Translations under genes and position numbers: made by a program | The notes under the pieces: model-generated | Database searches by the model: none | What the model saw: only the letters and a program-made list of their open reading frames with translations | Told to the model about the DNA's origin: nothing | Part shown: piece after piece, positions 1-9,576 of the stretch | Position numbering within the stretch: position 1 is the first letter of the stretch | How the letters are laid out: each line of letters starts with the position of its first letter | DNA from: Scopulibacillus darangshiensis | GTDB lineage: Bacteria > Bacillota > Bacilli > Bacillales > Sporolactobacillaceae | Assembly: GCF_004341035.1 (NCBI RefSeq) | Contig: NZ_SLXK01000015.1 | Span: forward strand, 26,251 to 90,250 | DNA length: 64,000 nucleotides | Direction: 5' to 3'

Positions 1-1
1 G

Positions 2-598
2 TATAAGGTTCTGGACCAGGAAGCCACAGAAGTTGAAGAAAGAGAATTCTTTGACCATATAAATACCTGCAGTACATGCAGGGAGCATTTTCTTGAGTTA
101 AAACAAACAGAATCACTAGTAAAAGGGCTTGAGACCAAGGAACCGTCGGAAGGGTTTACTCAAGCTGTTATGGCCAAGCTTCCTCAACCTCATAAGAAGA
201 GCAGGAGGCCGGCGAAGGTGTGGATGAGGCATCATCCTATTATAACAGCGGCGGCATGCTTCATAATTTTAATGTCAGGTTATCTCTTTTCATTATGGAA
301 TCAGGATTCTTTTAATGCGGTTGTACAAGGCAAGGGACATGTTCAGTATGATGGTCATACAGTTATTGTTCCAAAAGGAGAGGTTATTAAAGGTGACCTC
401 ATTGTTAAGAATGGCAAGGTGAAAATTGAGGGCAAGGTTCAAGGGGATGTAGTGCTCGTTAATAGTGAATCATTGCTGGCATCGGCAGGCCACGTCACTG
501 GTGATATTGAGCAAGTTGACCAAATTATGGAGTGGATTTGGTATCATATCAAAAGCATCTTCACGATGTTCGCCGCCTTTGATTATGAAGGGACATAA
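2..598 (+). CDS. rsiW: anti-sigma-W factor RsiW, 5' end outside the window
   Basis: Membrane anti-sigma factor that holds SigW inactive until regulated proteolysis under envelope stress. The reading frame is open from base 2, so the start and the sigW partner lie to the left. The visible 198 residues carry a zinc anti-sigma motif H-x3-C-x2-C (His19, Cys23, Cys26 of the visible part), a basic stretch, one membrane segment near residues 77-99, and an extracytoplasmic tail resembling the RsiW tail. The position directly before cdaA-cdaR-glmM is the Bacillus order, which supports RsiW rather than another ZAS protein. A hairpin terminator follows the stop. An ATG at 170 gives a shorter frame but would remove the zinc motif. 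Confidence 0.88.
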   Translation, partial: YKVLDQEATEVEEREFFDHINTCSTCREHFLELKQTESLVKGLETKEPSEGFTQAVMAKLPQPHKKSRRPAKVWMRHHPIITAAACFIILMSGYLFSLWNQDSFNAVVQGKGHVQYDGHTVIVPKGEVIKGDLIVKNGKVKIEGKVQGDVVLVNSESLLASAGHVTGDIEQVDQIMEWIWYHIKSIFTMFAAFDYEGT

Positions 599-599
599 A

Positions 600-636
600 G
601 AAAGAGCCGTCCGGTTAAACGGAGCGGCTCTTTCCT
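600..636 (+). terminator. terminator after rsiW
   Basis: GC-rich inverted repeat (AAAGAGCCG...CGGCTCTTT) immediately after the rsiW stop, ending in a short T stretch. It separates rsiW from cdaA, whose leader (about 640-864) shows only weak promoter-like boxes such as TATAAT at 798-803. Confidence 0.75.
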
Positions 637-864
637 TATGTCACCCTGAAAAATAAATAGGCATCATCGAATAGTTTATCCTGTACCCTGGCAAACCAAA
701 TGTAAAAGAATTTTCACACTCCAAATAATACAATACTTATTTGTGATATACTTACAATGGCAATAATAGCATTTGTATTAACGATTTACTTTGGTACTAT
801 AATAAGAAAAATATGTTTAAATCGCCTTTTGGGCATACTTACAGCGATACGGAGGATGACCGCC

Positions 865-1686
865 ATGTTTTCGTGGCCTGATATAAATATATTTAATTAC
901 TTAACTGATATCATTGATATACTGCTTGTCACATATGTGATCTACAAGCTTATTATGGTTATCAGAGGAACCAAAGCAGTGCAATTGGCAAAAGGGATTT
1001 TAGTTATCATCGCTGTGTGGTTCTTAAGCAAATTCTTCGGTTTGCGGACCCTTGAGTGGATGATGAACAATGCCATCTACTACGGTGTGCTGGCGATTAT
1101 TATTATCTTCCAGCCGGAATTGCGGCGGGCCCTTGAACAGCTTGGCAGAGGCCGCTTTTTTTCTAGAGGAGGGATTGTCGAGGAACAGAACAAACAATCC
1201 GTTGATGCCATTGTAAAAGCGACGTCTTATATGGCAAAGCGCCGGATCGGTGCATTAATATCTGTTGAGCGTGAGACAGGGCTTAATGAATATATAGAAA
1301 CCGGTATTCCGATGAAAGCTAATTTAACGTCACAGCTGTTGATTAACATTTTTATCCCAAATACGCCGCTTCATGATGGGGCAGTGATTATTAAGGAAAA
1401 TGAGATAACTGCAGCTGCCTGTTATTTGCCGCTTTCCGAGAGTCCTTTTATCTCTAAAGAGCTTGGGACGAGACACAGGGCTGCGCTTGGGGTCAGCGAG
1501 GTGACTGATAGTCTCACTGTCGTTGTTTCAGAGGAGACAGGCGGTGTATCTATGACAAGAAACGGTGAATTAATTCGCGATATCTCTGAAGAAAGACTTG
1601 AGGAGCTTTTGGAACACGAACTGTCAGCCAAAACAAAGACAAATAGTTCCTCGCGCTGGAATTGGAGAGGTAAGAATCATGGATAA
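865..1686 (+). CDS. cdaA: diadenylate cyclase CdaA (c-di-AMP synthase)
   Basis: Makes c-di-AMP from two ATP at the membrane. It is the main housekeeping cyclase of Firmicutes and works in complex with CdaR and GlmM. The 273-residue protein has three N-terminal membrane segments (about residues 12-80), then a DAC domain with the diagnostic DGA (171-173) and RHR (203-205) motifs. I chose ATG 865 because GGAGG lies about 10 bases upstream and the product then has the usual family length. The frame is open further upstream, but that extension lacks a ribosome site and homology. The last 8 bases overlap the cdaR start, indicating translational coupling. Confidence 0.95.
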   Translation: MFSWPDINIFNYLTDIIDILLVTYVIYKLIMVIRGTKAVQLAKGILVIIAVWFLSKFFGLRTLEWMMNNAIYYGVLAIIIIFQPELRRALEQLGRGRFFSRGGIVEEQNKQSVDAIVKATSYMAKRRIGALISVERETGLNEYIETGIPMKANLTSQLLINIFIPNTPLHDGAVIIKENEITAAACYLPLSESPFISKELGTRHRAALGVSEVTDSLTVVVSEETGGVSMTRNGELIRDISEERLEELLEHELSAKTKTNSSSRWNWRGKNHG

Positions 1687-3061
1687 ATTATTTAAAAGCA
1701 AATGGTTTGTCAAAATCATTTCCTTTCTCATCGCTCTAATGTTATATACTGTAGTATCTTCTGGTCAGCCGCCTTCACATAACCAAGGTGATTTAACTGT
1801 AAGCGGTGATCAGACTGATACGGTGACCGAGAATCTCAAGGTAAATATCGATCAGAATAAATATATAGTTTCAGATGTACCTGATACTGTTAAAATTAAA
1901 ATGGAAGGCCAAAAGGATCTTCTTTTAAAGGCTAAATTATTAAAGTCGCGGTCAGCTTATATTAACCTTGAAAATAAGGGCCCCGGAACCTATACAGTTA
2001 AAGTGCAGACAGATGGGATTCCTAATGGTGTAAAAGCAACACCAATCCCATCGACAGTAACTGTAAGGGTTCAAAAGAAGGTAACCGAACCGGTGCATGC
2101 GAGTGTTGATCTTGTGAACCAAGGCAAGATTGCTGACGGATATGAAATCGGCGATCCCGTCATTGACCCGGATACAGTTAATGTTACCGGCGGCAATGAT
2201 GTCATTGATTCAATTGCCTATGTAAAAGGGGTTTTGGATGTCAAGAATGCCGATGACACTATTGAACAAAGTGTGACGCTGAATGCCTACGACGGTGATG
2301 GCAATCAATTGAACAATGTGCAAATCAACCCGGGCAGCGTGAATGTGACGGTACCGCTAACCAAGGTAGCTAAGGAAGTCCCTGTTAAAGTCAAAACCGT
2401 AGGAACACCTGCGGATGGCGTGAAAATAGACAATGTTGATGTCAGTCCTGCGAATGTAACCATATATGGAAGTCCTGATGTTCTTAGCAGCATCGACAAA
2501 ATAGACGGTCTGACAGTTCCGGTAGATGGTTTGAAGGATGATAAGACGTTTGATGTGAATGTCCCCTTGCCTGATGGCGCGGAGAAGGCAGAGCCGGATA
2601 CCGTATCTGTTAAGGTAAGTGTAAAGAAAGATTCTTCAAAGAAGTCTAAGCAAGATTCTAATAAGAAGCCGAATGAATCATCTGATAAAAATAATGAATC
2701 AACAGATGACACAGCAAAGGATAACAACAACTCATCGGAAACAGCAACGAAAGAGACAACAAAGCAATTTAAGGATATACCAATTGACGTTAAGGGAATT
2801 GATGAGGATAAGCAGTCGCTGACTTTTCTTGACCCGAAGAACCAGTCCATTGATCTTACACTTACTGGAGCAGAGGATGACATGAAACAAGTGAGCGCAA
2901 CTGATGTCGGTGCTTCAATCGATGTTCAAGGACTGGAAAACGGTGAGCATCGTGTCCCTATTAAGCTTATATATCCGGACGGATTTAAGGGAGAGACGGA
3001 GCAGGCATATGCAAAAATTGAACTCAAGGAATCATCTTCGAAACAAACAGCAACATCATGA
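1679..3061 (+). CDS. cdaR: CdaA regulatory protein CdaR (YbbR-domain protein)
   Basis: Extracytoplasmic regulator of CdaA activity, anchored by one N-terminal membrane helix (about residues 8-26). The 460-residue protein carries YbbR domains: three consecutive ones, then a low-complexity Ser/Lys/Asn/Asp linker (about residues 315-360), then a fourth domain to the C-terminus. The ATG at 1679 overlaps the cdaA stop and has GGAGAGG upstream. A frame opening at 1598 lies inside cdaA and is not used. The very polar linker is longer than I would expect in the B. subtilis protein; it may span wall material or simply be disordered. Confidence 0.93.
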   Translation: MDKLFKSKWFVKIISFLIALMLYTVVSSGQPPSHNQGDLTVSGDQTDTVTENLKVNIDQNKYIVSDVPDTVKIKMEGQKDLLLKAKLLKSRSAYINLENKGPGTYTVKVQTDGIPNGVKATPIPSTVTVRVQKKVTEPVHASVDLVNQGKIADGYEIGDPVIDPDTVNVTGGNDVIDSIAYVKGVLDVKNADDTIEQSVTLNAYDGDGNQLNNVQINPGSVNVTVPLTKVAKEVPVKVKTVGTPADGVKIDNVDVSPANVTIYGSPDVLSSIDKIDGLTVPVDGLKDDKTFDVNVPLPDGAEKAEPDTVSVKVSVKKDSSKKSKQDSNKKPNESSDKNNESTDDTAKDNNNSSETATKETTKQFKDIPIDVKGIDEDKQSLTFLDPKNQSIDLTLTGAEDDMKQVSATDVGASIDVQGLENGEHRVPIKLIYPDGFKGETEQAYAKIELKESSSKQTATS

Positions 3062-3100
3062 CGGTATATGATACATGGTCTGATTAAGGAGCGATAAATA

Positions 3101-4459
3101 ATGGGAAAGTATTTTGGAACAGATGGGGTAAGAGGTATTGCTAATACAGAGCTTACTCCGGAATTGGCTTTTAAATTAGGACGGTTCGGCGGCTATATTT
3201 TAACGAAAGAAACCGAACGCCCGAAGGTCCTTGTAGGGAGAGACACCCGAATTTCCGGCTTTATGCTGGAGGGTGCCCTTGTGGCAGGTTTGTTGTCAAC
3301 CGGAGCTGAAGTGATGCGTCTGGGTGTCATCTCAACACCGGGCGTTGCTTATCTGACCAAAGCAATGGGTGCTGGGGCAAGTGTTATGATATCAGCTTCT
3401 CATAATCCCGTTGCTGATAATGGAATTAAATTTTTTGGGAGCGATGGCTTCAAACTTAGCGATGAGCAAGAAGCAGAAATTGAAAGCTTGCTTGATAAAG
3501 ATAATGACGATCTGCCTCGTCCTACGGGTGCAGATATTGGAGTTGTGAACGATTATTTCGAAGGCGGTCAGAAATATCTGCAGTTTCTTAAGCAGACTGT
3601 GCAAGAAGATGATTTTGCCGGTATTAGAGCGGTGCTGGATTGTGCGCATGGGGCAACATCGTCGCTCGCTCCGCATTTGTTTGCTGATCTTGAAGCGGAA
3701 ATCGCGACGATCGGAACATCGCCAAATGGCACGAATATTAATGATGGTGTCGGCTCCACCCATCCGGAAGCTCTTGTTGAACTCGTTAAAGAGAAGAAGG
3801 CAGATGTCGGACTCGCCTTTGATGGTGATGGTGACCGGCTGATAGCTGTTGACGAAAACGGCCAAATTATCGACGGCGATCAAATTATGTACATTTGCGC
3901 TAAGTATTTGAAGTCTGAAGGCCAGCTTAAAGACAATACCCTTGTGACAACAGTCATGAGTAATTTGGGGCTTTATAAAGCGCTTGAACAAGCGGGGGTT
4001 GCCACGAAGCAAACAGCTGTCGGTGACCGCTATGTCATGGAAGAAATGAGAAAAGGTGATTATTCACTAGGCGGCGAGCAATCAGGCCACATCATTTTCC
4101 TCGATCATATTACAACAGGTGATGGCATGCTGTCCGCCCTTCAGCTTGTCAATATCATGAAGGCAACAGGCAAGAAGCTGTCAGAACTCGCAGCAGACAT
4201 GCAAAAATTCCCGCAAACACTTGTGAACGTGAAAGTGACGGATAAGTACCATGTGACAGAAAACAGCCGTGTTGCCGAAGTGATCAAAGAGGTTGAAAAC
4301 GAGATGGCCGGCCAAGGGAGAATTCTTGTCAGACCATCAGGAACTGAACCGCTAGTCAGGATTATGGGGGAAGCGCAGACTGAGGAAGAATGCGCCCGCT
4401 ATGTTAGAAAAATAGTTGATGTTGTTCAAGATGAAATGGGTATGAAAACAGACGCTTGA
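3101..4459 (+). CDS. glmM: phosphoglucosamine mutase GlmM
   Basis: Converts glucosamine-6-phosphate to glucosamine-1-phosphate for UDP-GlcNAc and wall synthesis; in Bacilli it also binds and inhibits CdaA. The 452-residue protein has the phosphoserine loop SASHNP with Ser100, the metal loop DGDGDR near residues 241-246, and the C-terminal phosphate-binding RPSGTEP motif. TAAGGAG lies 9 bases before the ATG. It follows cdaR by 39 bases and is probably cotranscribed. GlmS, the next gene, supplies its substrate. Confidence 0.96.
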   Translation: MGKYFGTDGVRGIANTELTPELAFKLGRFGGYILTKETERPKVLVGRDTRISGFMLEGALVAGLLSTGAEVMRLGVISTPGVAYLTKAMGAGASVMISASHNPVADNGIKFFGSDGFKLSDEQEAEIESLLDKDNDDLPRPTGADIGVVNDYFEGGQKYLQFLKQTVQEDDFAGIRAVLDCAHGATSSLAPHLFADLEAEIATIGTSPNGTNINDGVGSTHPEALVELVKEKKADVGLAFDGDGDRLIAVDENGQIIDGDQIMYICAKYLKSEGQLKDNTLVTTVMSNLGLYKALEQAGVATKQTAVGDRYVMEEMRKGDYSLGGEQSGHIIFLDHITTGDGMLSALQLVNIMKATGKKLSELAADMQKFPQTLVNVKVTDKYHVTENSRVAEVIKEVENEMAGQGRILVRPSGTEPLVRIMGEAQTEEECARYVRKIVDVVQDEMGMKTDA

Positions 4460-4684
4460 GCACTGAACAACATAGGATATAAGAATAATATGCATGATGG
4501 GAACCAATATAAGCCTATCATGCATATGTCTGTTATTAGATGGCGAGGCTGCCATACAATTTTCCGCATTTTAAGGCACACCATTTTTAGAAAAAGATTG
4601 ACTTTGTCTCTGCCATTTTATAAAATCTAATAGACTTTAGTCAAAAAGGGAAAGGTGGGACGAAAGCTTTTAAGGCAAGACCAA

Positions 4685-4850
4685 AGCGCCTGAACTATTC
4701 TTGACCGGAGAAGAGAATAGTTGACGAGGAAGAGGTTGATCGAATTTTCGGCGGATACCTCTCGGGCAGACTCATAGCTCGTTAGTCTTTGCTTGAAAAC
4801 AGAGGGGCGACCCTATGTACAAGAGCCATAGACACCTTGAGACAACAGAT
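4685..4850 (+). ncRNA. glmS ribozyme-riboswitch
   Basis: Self-cleaving RNA activated by glucosamine-6-phosphate that shuts down glmS. The core begins with AGCGCC at 4685, followed by the P1 stem (ACTATTC pairing with GAATAG), the conserved GACGAGGA stretch, the TTCGGCGGAT..CCTC core near 4746-4765, a P3 hairpin built on AGACT/AGTCT, and a P4-like GGGGCGACCC. The layout matches the well-known Bacillus glmS leader. Cleavage should fall just 5' of the G in AGCGCC. The 3' limit is approximate. Confidence 0.9.
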
Positions 4851-4868
4851 ATATTTAAACAAAAACAA

Positions 4869-4904
4869 GTGGGGTAAGATTACCCCAATGTTCTCTTACC
4901 CCAC
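4869..4904 (+). other. perfect hairpin between the glmS ribozyme and the glmS ribosome site
   Basis: An 11-bp perfect inverted repeat (GTGGGGTAAGA at 4869-4879 and TCTTACCCCAC at 4894-4904) with a 14-base loop, ending only 16 bases before the glmS ATG. No T run follows, so it is not a normal terminator. The loop contains a second TTACCCC that could compete for the left arm. It may stabilise the cleaved mRNA or affect access to the GGGGGAAA ribosome site; either role is inference. Confidence 0.6.
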
Positions 4905-4920
4905 CTAGGGGGAAATTAAT

Positions 4921-6723
4921 ATGTGCGGAATCGTAGGATATATCGGAGAAAGAGATACAAAGAACATTTTACTTGATGGCTTAAGAAAGCTTGAATACCG
5001 CGGCTATGACTCGGCTGGAATTGCTGTCATGAATGTTGATGGTGTTCATGTTTTTAAAGAAAAGGGCCGGATCGCTGCACTTGATGACCATGTTGATCAT
5101 AAGGTAGCTGCAACGATGGGGATTGGCCATACGCGCTGGGCAACACATGGTGAACCAACGCATTATAACGCTCACCCTCACCAAAGCGTGTCGGAACGCT
5201 TCACACTTGTGCATAACGGTGTGATTGAGAACTATGAGAAGCTGAAGCGGGAATATCTCGTTGATGCCCAGCTCCAAAGTGATACGGATACGGAGGTTGT
5301 TGTTCAACTAATTGAAACCTTTGTTCAGAAAGGCTCAGCTGTTGAAGAAGCTTTCCGTCACACATTATCACTATTGCATGGTTCGTATGCCATTGCTCTC
5401 ATTGATAATCAAGACAGCAACACGATTTATGTCGGCAAAAACAAAAGTCCGCTGCTTGTTGGATTAGGCAACGGTTTTAATGTTATTGCAAGCGATGCGA
5501 TGGCCATGATCAAAGAGACAGATCAATTCGTCGAACTAATGGATGAAGAGATCGTGATCGTCAGGCGTGACAGCTATGTGATTAAGAATCTAGAAGGCAA
5601 CATTCAAGTTCGTGCGCCATACACGGCTGAACTCGATGCCAGTGATATCGAGAAGGGCACTTATCCGCATTACATGCTGAAGGAAGTCGATGAACAGCCT
5701 GCCGTCATGCGCAAGATCATTATGGAGTACCAGAATGAGGATGGCGACATTAAGCTCGATAGCAGCATCCGCGAGGCGATAAGTGAGTCTGATCGTCTAT
5801 ATATCATAGCCTGCGGCACTAGCTATCATGCAGGTCTTGTCGGCAAACAGATGCTTGAAAAGATCGCTGAAGTTCCGACTGAGGTTCACATTGCCAGCGA
5901 ATTTTCTTACAATATGCCGTTGCTTTCTAAGAATCCTTTGTTCATCTTTATTTCGCAAAGCGGGGAAACAGCTGACAGCCGTTCGGTCCTTGTTCACATT
6001 AAGAAGCTTGGGCATCGTTCATTGACGCTGACTAACGTTGGCGGTTCAACGCTTTCCCGTGAAGCGGACCATACTTTGCTCTTGCACGCGGGTCCAGAGA
6101 TCGCCGTTGCTTCGACAAAGGCGTATACAGCGCAAATCGCTGTCTTATCACTTTTGGCTGTCGACACAGCAAAAGCCAAAGGGATTACGCTCGGCTTTGA
6201 TCCTATCCAAGAACTGAGTCTTGCCGCGCAGGCAATGGAAGTGCTTGTTGACCAAAAGGACATCATGGAAAACATCGCCCGCGATTATCTGGCCGTGACC
6301 CGGAACTGCTTCTTCATCGGCCGCGGTGTTGATTACTATGTCTGTCTTGAAGCGGCGCTGAAGCTGAAGGAGATTTCCTATATCCAGGCTGAAGGCTTTG
6401 CCGGCGGTGAACTCAAACACGGCACGATCGCCTTGATCGAAGAAGGCACACCAGTTATCGCCATCGCGACACAAGCACATGTCAACGGCAGCATCCGCAG
6501 CAATCTTAAAGAAGTCGCTTCCCGCGGCGCCCACACATGCATCATCAGCATGGATGGCCTGAACGACGCAAGCGACCAAATCGTATTGCCAGAGGTACAC
6601 GAATACCTCACACCACTTGTTTCTGTTGTACCAATGCAACTGCTCGCATACTACGCCGCCCTGCACCGCGGCTGTGACGTCGATAAGCCAAGGAATCTGG
6701 CTAAGAGCGTTACTGTGGAGTAG
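4921..6723 (+). CDS. glmS: glutamine-fructose-6-phosphate aminotransferase GlmS
   Basis: Makes glucosamine-6-phosphate from fructose-6-phosphate and glutamine, the entry step to amino-sugar and wall synthesis. The 600-residue protein starts MCGIVGY, giving the N-terminal nucleophile Cys2 of the glutaminase domain after Met removal. It continues with the glutaminase motifs ([16 protein letters not shown]) and two SIS domains ([15 protein letters not shown]), and ends in the conserved KSVTVE. The preceding ribozyme gives product feedback. The second half uses noticeably more G/C-ending codons than the first. Confidence 0.97.
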   Translation: MCGIVGYIGERDTKNILLDGLRKLEYRGYDSAGIAVMNVDGVHVFKEKGRIAALDDHVDHKVAATMGIGHTRWATHGEPTHYNAHPHQSVSERFTLVHNGVIENYEKLKREYLVDAQLQSDTDTEVVVQLIETFVQKGSAVEEAFRHTLSLLHGSYAIALIDNQDSNTIYVGKNKSPLLVGLGNGFNVIASDAMAMIKETDQFVELMDEEIVIVRRDSYVIKNLEGNIQVRAPYTAELDASDIEKGTYPHYMLKEVDEQPAVMRKIIMEYQNEDGDIKLDSSIREAISESDRLYIIACGTSYHAGLVGKQMLEKIAEVPTEVHIASEFSYNMPLLSKNPLFIFISQSGETADSRSVLVHIKKLGHRSLTLTNVGGSTLSREADHTLLLHAGPEIAVASTKAYTAQIAVLSLLAVDTAKAKGITLGFDPIQELSLAAQAMEVLVDQKDIMENIARDYLAVTRNCFFIGRGVDYYVCLEAALKLKEISYIQAEGFAGGELKHGTIALIEEGTPVIAIATQAHVNGSIRSNLKEVASRGAHTCIISMDGLNDASDQIVLPEVHEYLTPLVSVVPMQLLAYYAALHRGCDVDKPRNLAKSVTVE

Positions 6724-6799
6724 GGGAGAGCGTGGGGGATGATTGTTTTTGTGGCTTTGAAATAAAGTCACGATGTTTATAAAAAAGATGCGAGGTTTT

Positions 6800-6836
6800 A
6801 CCCCTTTGGATAAGATTATCTAAAGGGGTGTTTTTG
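6800..6836 (+). terminator. terminator after glmS
   Basis: Inverted repeat ACCCCTTT...AAAGGGGT (6800-6829) with an inner GATAA/TTATC pairing, followed by GTTTTT. It ends the glmM/glmS transcription unit. The 215 bases from here to 7051 hold no gene I can support; TATAAT at 7011-7016 may be the -10 of the next gene, but it has no good -35. Confidence 0.85.
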
Positions 6837-7051
6837 TGTCCACAAGAAAAAGAACATCCACAGCGGGTAAATGGATTAAAGAGGGTCGAGGAACTGGCAG
6901 CGGGGCAGATTATGGATAAAATATCCAATCTAAATGAACGGAAGACCAGTGTTTTATGGAACAACCTCAAATATTTGTCCAACAACCGCAAAATTCGCAC
7001 ATTTACGTGCTATAATGTCAGAAAACGACAGGATAGGGGCGGGTTTCGATT

Positions 7052-8194
7052 ATGCTGATAAAACACTGGTTATTGTATTTTTTCATATGCATCGCAGGTT
7101 TGACCGGATTTGTTTTCACCCAATCTTTCCATTCGGATACACATTCTGTAAAAACGACGGCGAAAAGTCAACCGGATCGGCAACCCAATCACTACAAGAC
7201 ATCCGCAACACTTGCAGCTGTTGGTGATGTGCTGATACATGATCGTGTTTACAACAAGGCAAAGGCCGATGATGGCTATGACTTCAAACCAATGCTTGAA
7301 GCAGTTAAACCTTATATTCAACAGGCGGATATCTCAGTTGCAAACTCTGAATCCATCATTGGCGGAAGCGACATCGGCGTTTCGACTTATCCGAGCTTTA
7401 ACAGTCCCTACGAGGTCGGCGATGCTTTAAAAGATGCAGGATTCGATGTCGTGACCATGGCGAATAATCACACATTGGATCGGGGCATTCCGGCGATTCG
7501 AAACGCTATCCACCATTGGGACAAAATTGGCATGGTGCACACCGGAAGCTTTTTGTCAGAAAAGGACCGTGCGAAGATCCGAACGGTCACAAGCCATGAC
7601 ATCACTTTTTCTTTTCTGGCTTATACATATGGAACAAACGGAATTGCTACCCCGGAAGGGAAGGACTATCTTGTCAACCGAATCAATCTTCCTCAAATGC
7701 AAAAGGATATCAAACAGGCAAAGAAAGTATCCCACGTCGTGGTCGTTTCCTTGCACTTTGGAACTGAATACGAACGCGTTCCGAACAGCAGGCAAAAAGA
7801 ATTGGTTCAGAAATTAGCCGATCAAGGCGTTGATATTATTTTAGGCTGCCATCCTCATGTTTTGCAACCCGTCCAATGGGTGACGGGGAAAGGGGGCCAC
7901 AAAACCTTTGTGATCTACTCAATGGGGGACTTCTTTACAGGGCAAGATGATGGGATATATAAAGAGGTTGGCGGGATTTTAAAGCTCCGTATTGTGAAGA
8001 CAACCACAGATAACAAAGTAAGTGTGGAAGTGCGCGATCCTAAATTTATGCCAACCTGGCTTAACCCGAAAAACTATCATGTCGTGCCTTTGGCGGAAGC
8101 CGGAAAATATGGGCTCGAAAATCAGCCTGCCATTTATAAAGAGATGGCCCAGCATATGCGGAGCCTACTACCTGGGCTTGAATTTAAGAGTTAA
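7052..8194 (+). CDS. CapA/PgsA-type metallophosphoesterase, membrane-anchored
   Basis: Extracellular CapA-family protein, 380 residues. It starts with one hydrophobic helix (residues about 4-24), followed by the CapA metal-site motifs GDVLIHD, ANNHTLDRG, SLHFGTEYE, GCHPHVLQP and SMGDFF. Family members include PgsA/CapA of poly-gamma-glutamate synthesis and many stand-alone proteins of uncertain role. No capBC or pgsBC genes are nearby, so polyglutamate export is not supported here. The nagZ gene follows after 15 bases, so a wall-related role is plausible. The ATG at 7052 places the membrane helix at the very N-terminus; its ribosome site (GGGGCGGG) is unspectacular. Confidence 0.85.
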   Translation: MLIKHWLLYFFICIAGLTGFVFTQSFHSDTHSVKTTAKSQPDRQPNHYKTSATLAAVGDVLIHDRVYNKAKADDGYDFKPMLEAVKPYIQQADISVANSESIIGGSDIGVSTYPSFNSPYEVGDALKDAGFDVVTMANNHTLDRGIPAIRNAIHHWDKIGMVHTGSFLSEKDRAKIRTVTSHDITFSFLAYTYGTNGIATPEGKDYLVNRINLPQMQKDIKQAKKVSHVVVVSLHFGTEYERVPNSRQKELVQKLADQGVDIILGCHPHVLQPVQWVTGKGGHKTFVIYSMGDFFTGQDDGIYKEVGGILKLRIVKTTTDNKVSVEVRDPKFMPTWLNPKNYHVVPLAEAGKYGLENQPAIYKEMAQHMRSLLPGLEFKS

Positions 8195-8209
8195 AGGAAG
8201 GACAGCATT

Positions 8210-9454
8210 ATGAAAACATTTGTAACTAAAACTATTGTGATTGTAACCGCCTTTTTTCTACTTACGGGGTGTGCAAATAATAACAGTGAACAACATTCAG
8301 CTAATGACAATGGACGGAGTAAAACTAATAATACAGAAGATACGAAAAGGCTTCCTAAGACAGATCCGGTTCAAGATGAACTAAAAAGACTGACATTAAG
8401 TGAAAAAATTGGACAAATGATTATTGGAGGATTTGACGGGACTACCATAACAACTAATGTCACTGACCTTTTAAACAAATATAAACTGGGCGGTGTCTTA
8501 CTCTATGGAACAAATATCAAAAGTGATACTCAATTAGTAAATTTAACAAATGGACTCAAAACAGCCAATACGAAAAACAAAGTGCCTCTTTTTATTTCCG
8601 TAGATCAAGAAGGCGGAAGGGTTAACCGTATGCCCGCTTCGATTATAAACACACCAACAGCGAGAACGATTGGATATTCAAATAGTAAAAAATATGCCTA
8701 CAATATTGGAAACGTGATTGCTAAGGAACTGACATCTTTTGGATTTAACACCGATTTTGCGCCTGTGCTAGACATACAAAGTAATCCCAAAAATACAGTA
8801 ATTGGTGATCGTTCGTTTGGTTCAAATTCAAGTGTTGTCTCAAAACTAGGGGAAGCTATGATGAAAGGAATCAGTGACGGGAACATTATTCCTGTCGTTA
8901 AACACTTTCCAGGCCATGGGGATACCTCCATCGATTCTCATTTAGACCTTCCTAAAGTGAATAAAGGTCTATCCAAATTAAAGCAATTTGAACTCATTCC
9001 CTTCAGAAATGTTATTAAAGACCATGCAGATATGGTAATGGTTGCACACATTTTAGTGAAGAAAGTGGATTCTAAATATCCTGCTTCCATGTCTAAAGCT
9101 ATCATTACTGATCTGTTGCGAAACCAACTTGGATTTAGGGGAGTTGTTATAACAGACGACATGACAATGGGGGCAATTACCAAACACTATAACCTGGGGG
9201 ATGCAGCCGTAAGAGCTATAAATGCCGGAAGTGACATTGTCCTAGTGGGACACGGAAAAGAGAATGTGAAAACCGTGTACAACAGCTTATACGCAGCAGC
9301 CAAAAATCATACAATATCCGAAGATACCATCAATAATAGTGTATATAGGATTTTATCACTAAAGCGGAAGTATAAACTATCAAATAACATAGTTCCACCT
9401 GTAAATGTAACCAAGCTGAATGCTCAAATTAGAAAGGCTATTTCGACTAGGTGA
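8210..9454 (+). CDS. nagZ: beta-N-acetylglucosaminidase NagZ, lipoprotein
   Basis: Glycoside hydrolase family 3 enzyme that removes GlcNAc from wall-derived muropeptides outside the cell. The 414-residue protein has a lipoprotein signal with lipobox LTGC (lipidated Cys near residue 21), a polar linker, then the GH3 N-terminal barrel. KHFPGHGDT followed by D-S-H is the catalytic Asp-His dyad loop of NagZ. TDDMTMGAI carries the nucleophile Asp. It lacks the extra C-terminal domain found in B. subtilis NagZ. AAGGAAGG precedes the ATG. It probably forms one unit with the upstream CapA-type gene. The recycling PTS/MupG/AnmK genes at 43-49 kb would handle the released sugars. Confidence 0.92.
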   Translation: MKTFVTKTIVIVTAFFLLTGCANNNSEQHSANDNGRSKTNNTEDTKRLPKTDPVQDELKRLTLSEKIGQMIIGGFDGTTITTNVTDLLNKYKLGGVLLYGTNIKSDTQLVNLTNGLKTANTKNKVPLFISVDQEGGRVNRMPASIINTPTARTIGYSNSKKYAYNIGNVIAKELTSFGFNTDFAPVLDIQSNPKNTVIGDRSFGSNSSVVSKLGEAMMKGISDGNIIPVVKHFPGHGDTSIDSHLDLPKVNKGLSKLKQFELIPFRNVIKDHADMVMVAHILVKKVDSKYPASMSKAIITDLLRNQLGFRGVVITDDMTMGAITKHYNLGDAAVRAINAGSDIVLVGHGKENVKTVYNSLYAAAKNHTISEDTINNSVYRILSLKRKYKLSNNIVPPVNVTKLNAQIRKAISTR

Positions 9455-9576
9455 GATACCTCTATCAACTATGCCATTGGGAACAAAGAAAGGTTTCTAA
9501 GGACGCTATTGCAAGTGTTTTATTTTTAGGTTATCATTAGCTAAATTAGCTAACCAAATACATGTGGGGTGATCAC

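Noticed and set aside
757..864. Longer N-terminus of CdaA
   Set aside because: No ribosome site and no resemblance to CdaA; ATG 865 gives the family length.
6828..7058. Small ORF between glmS and the CapA-type gene
   Set aside because: Overlaps the glmS terminator and shows no homology or ribosome site.
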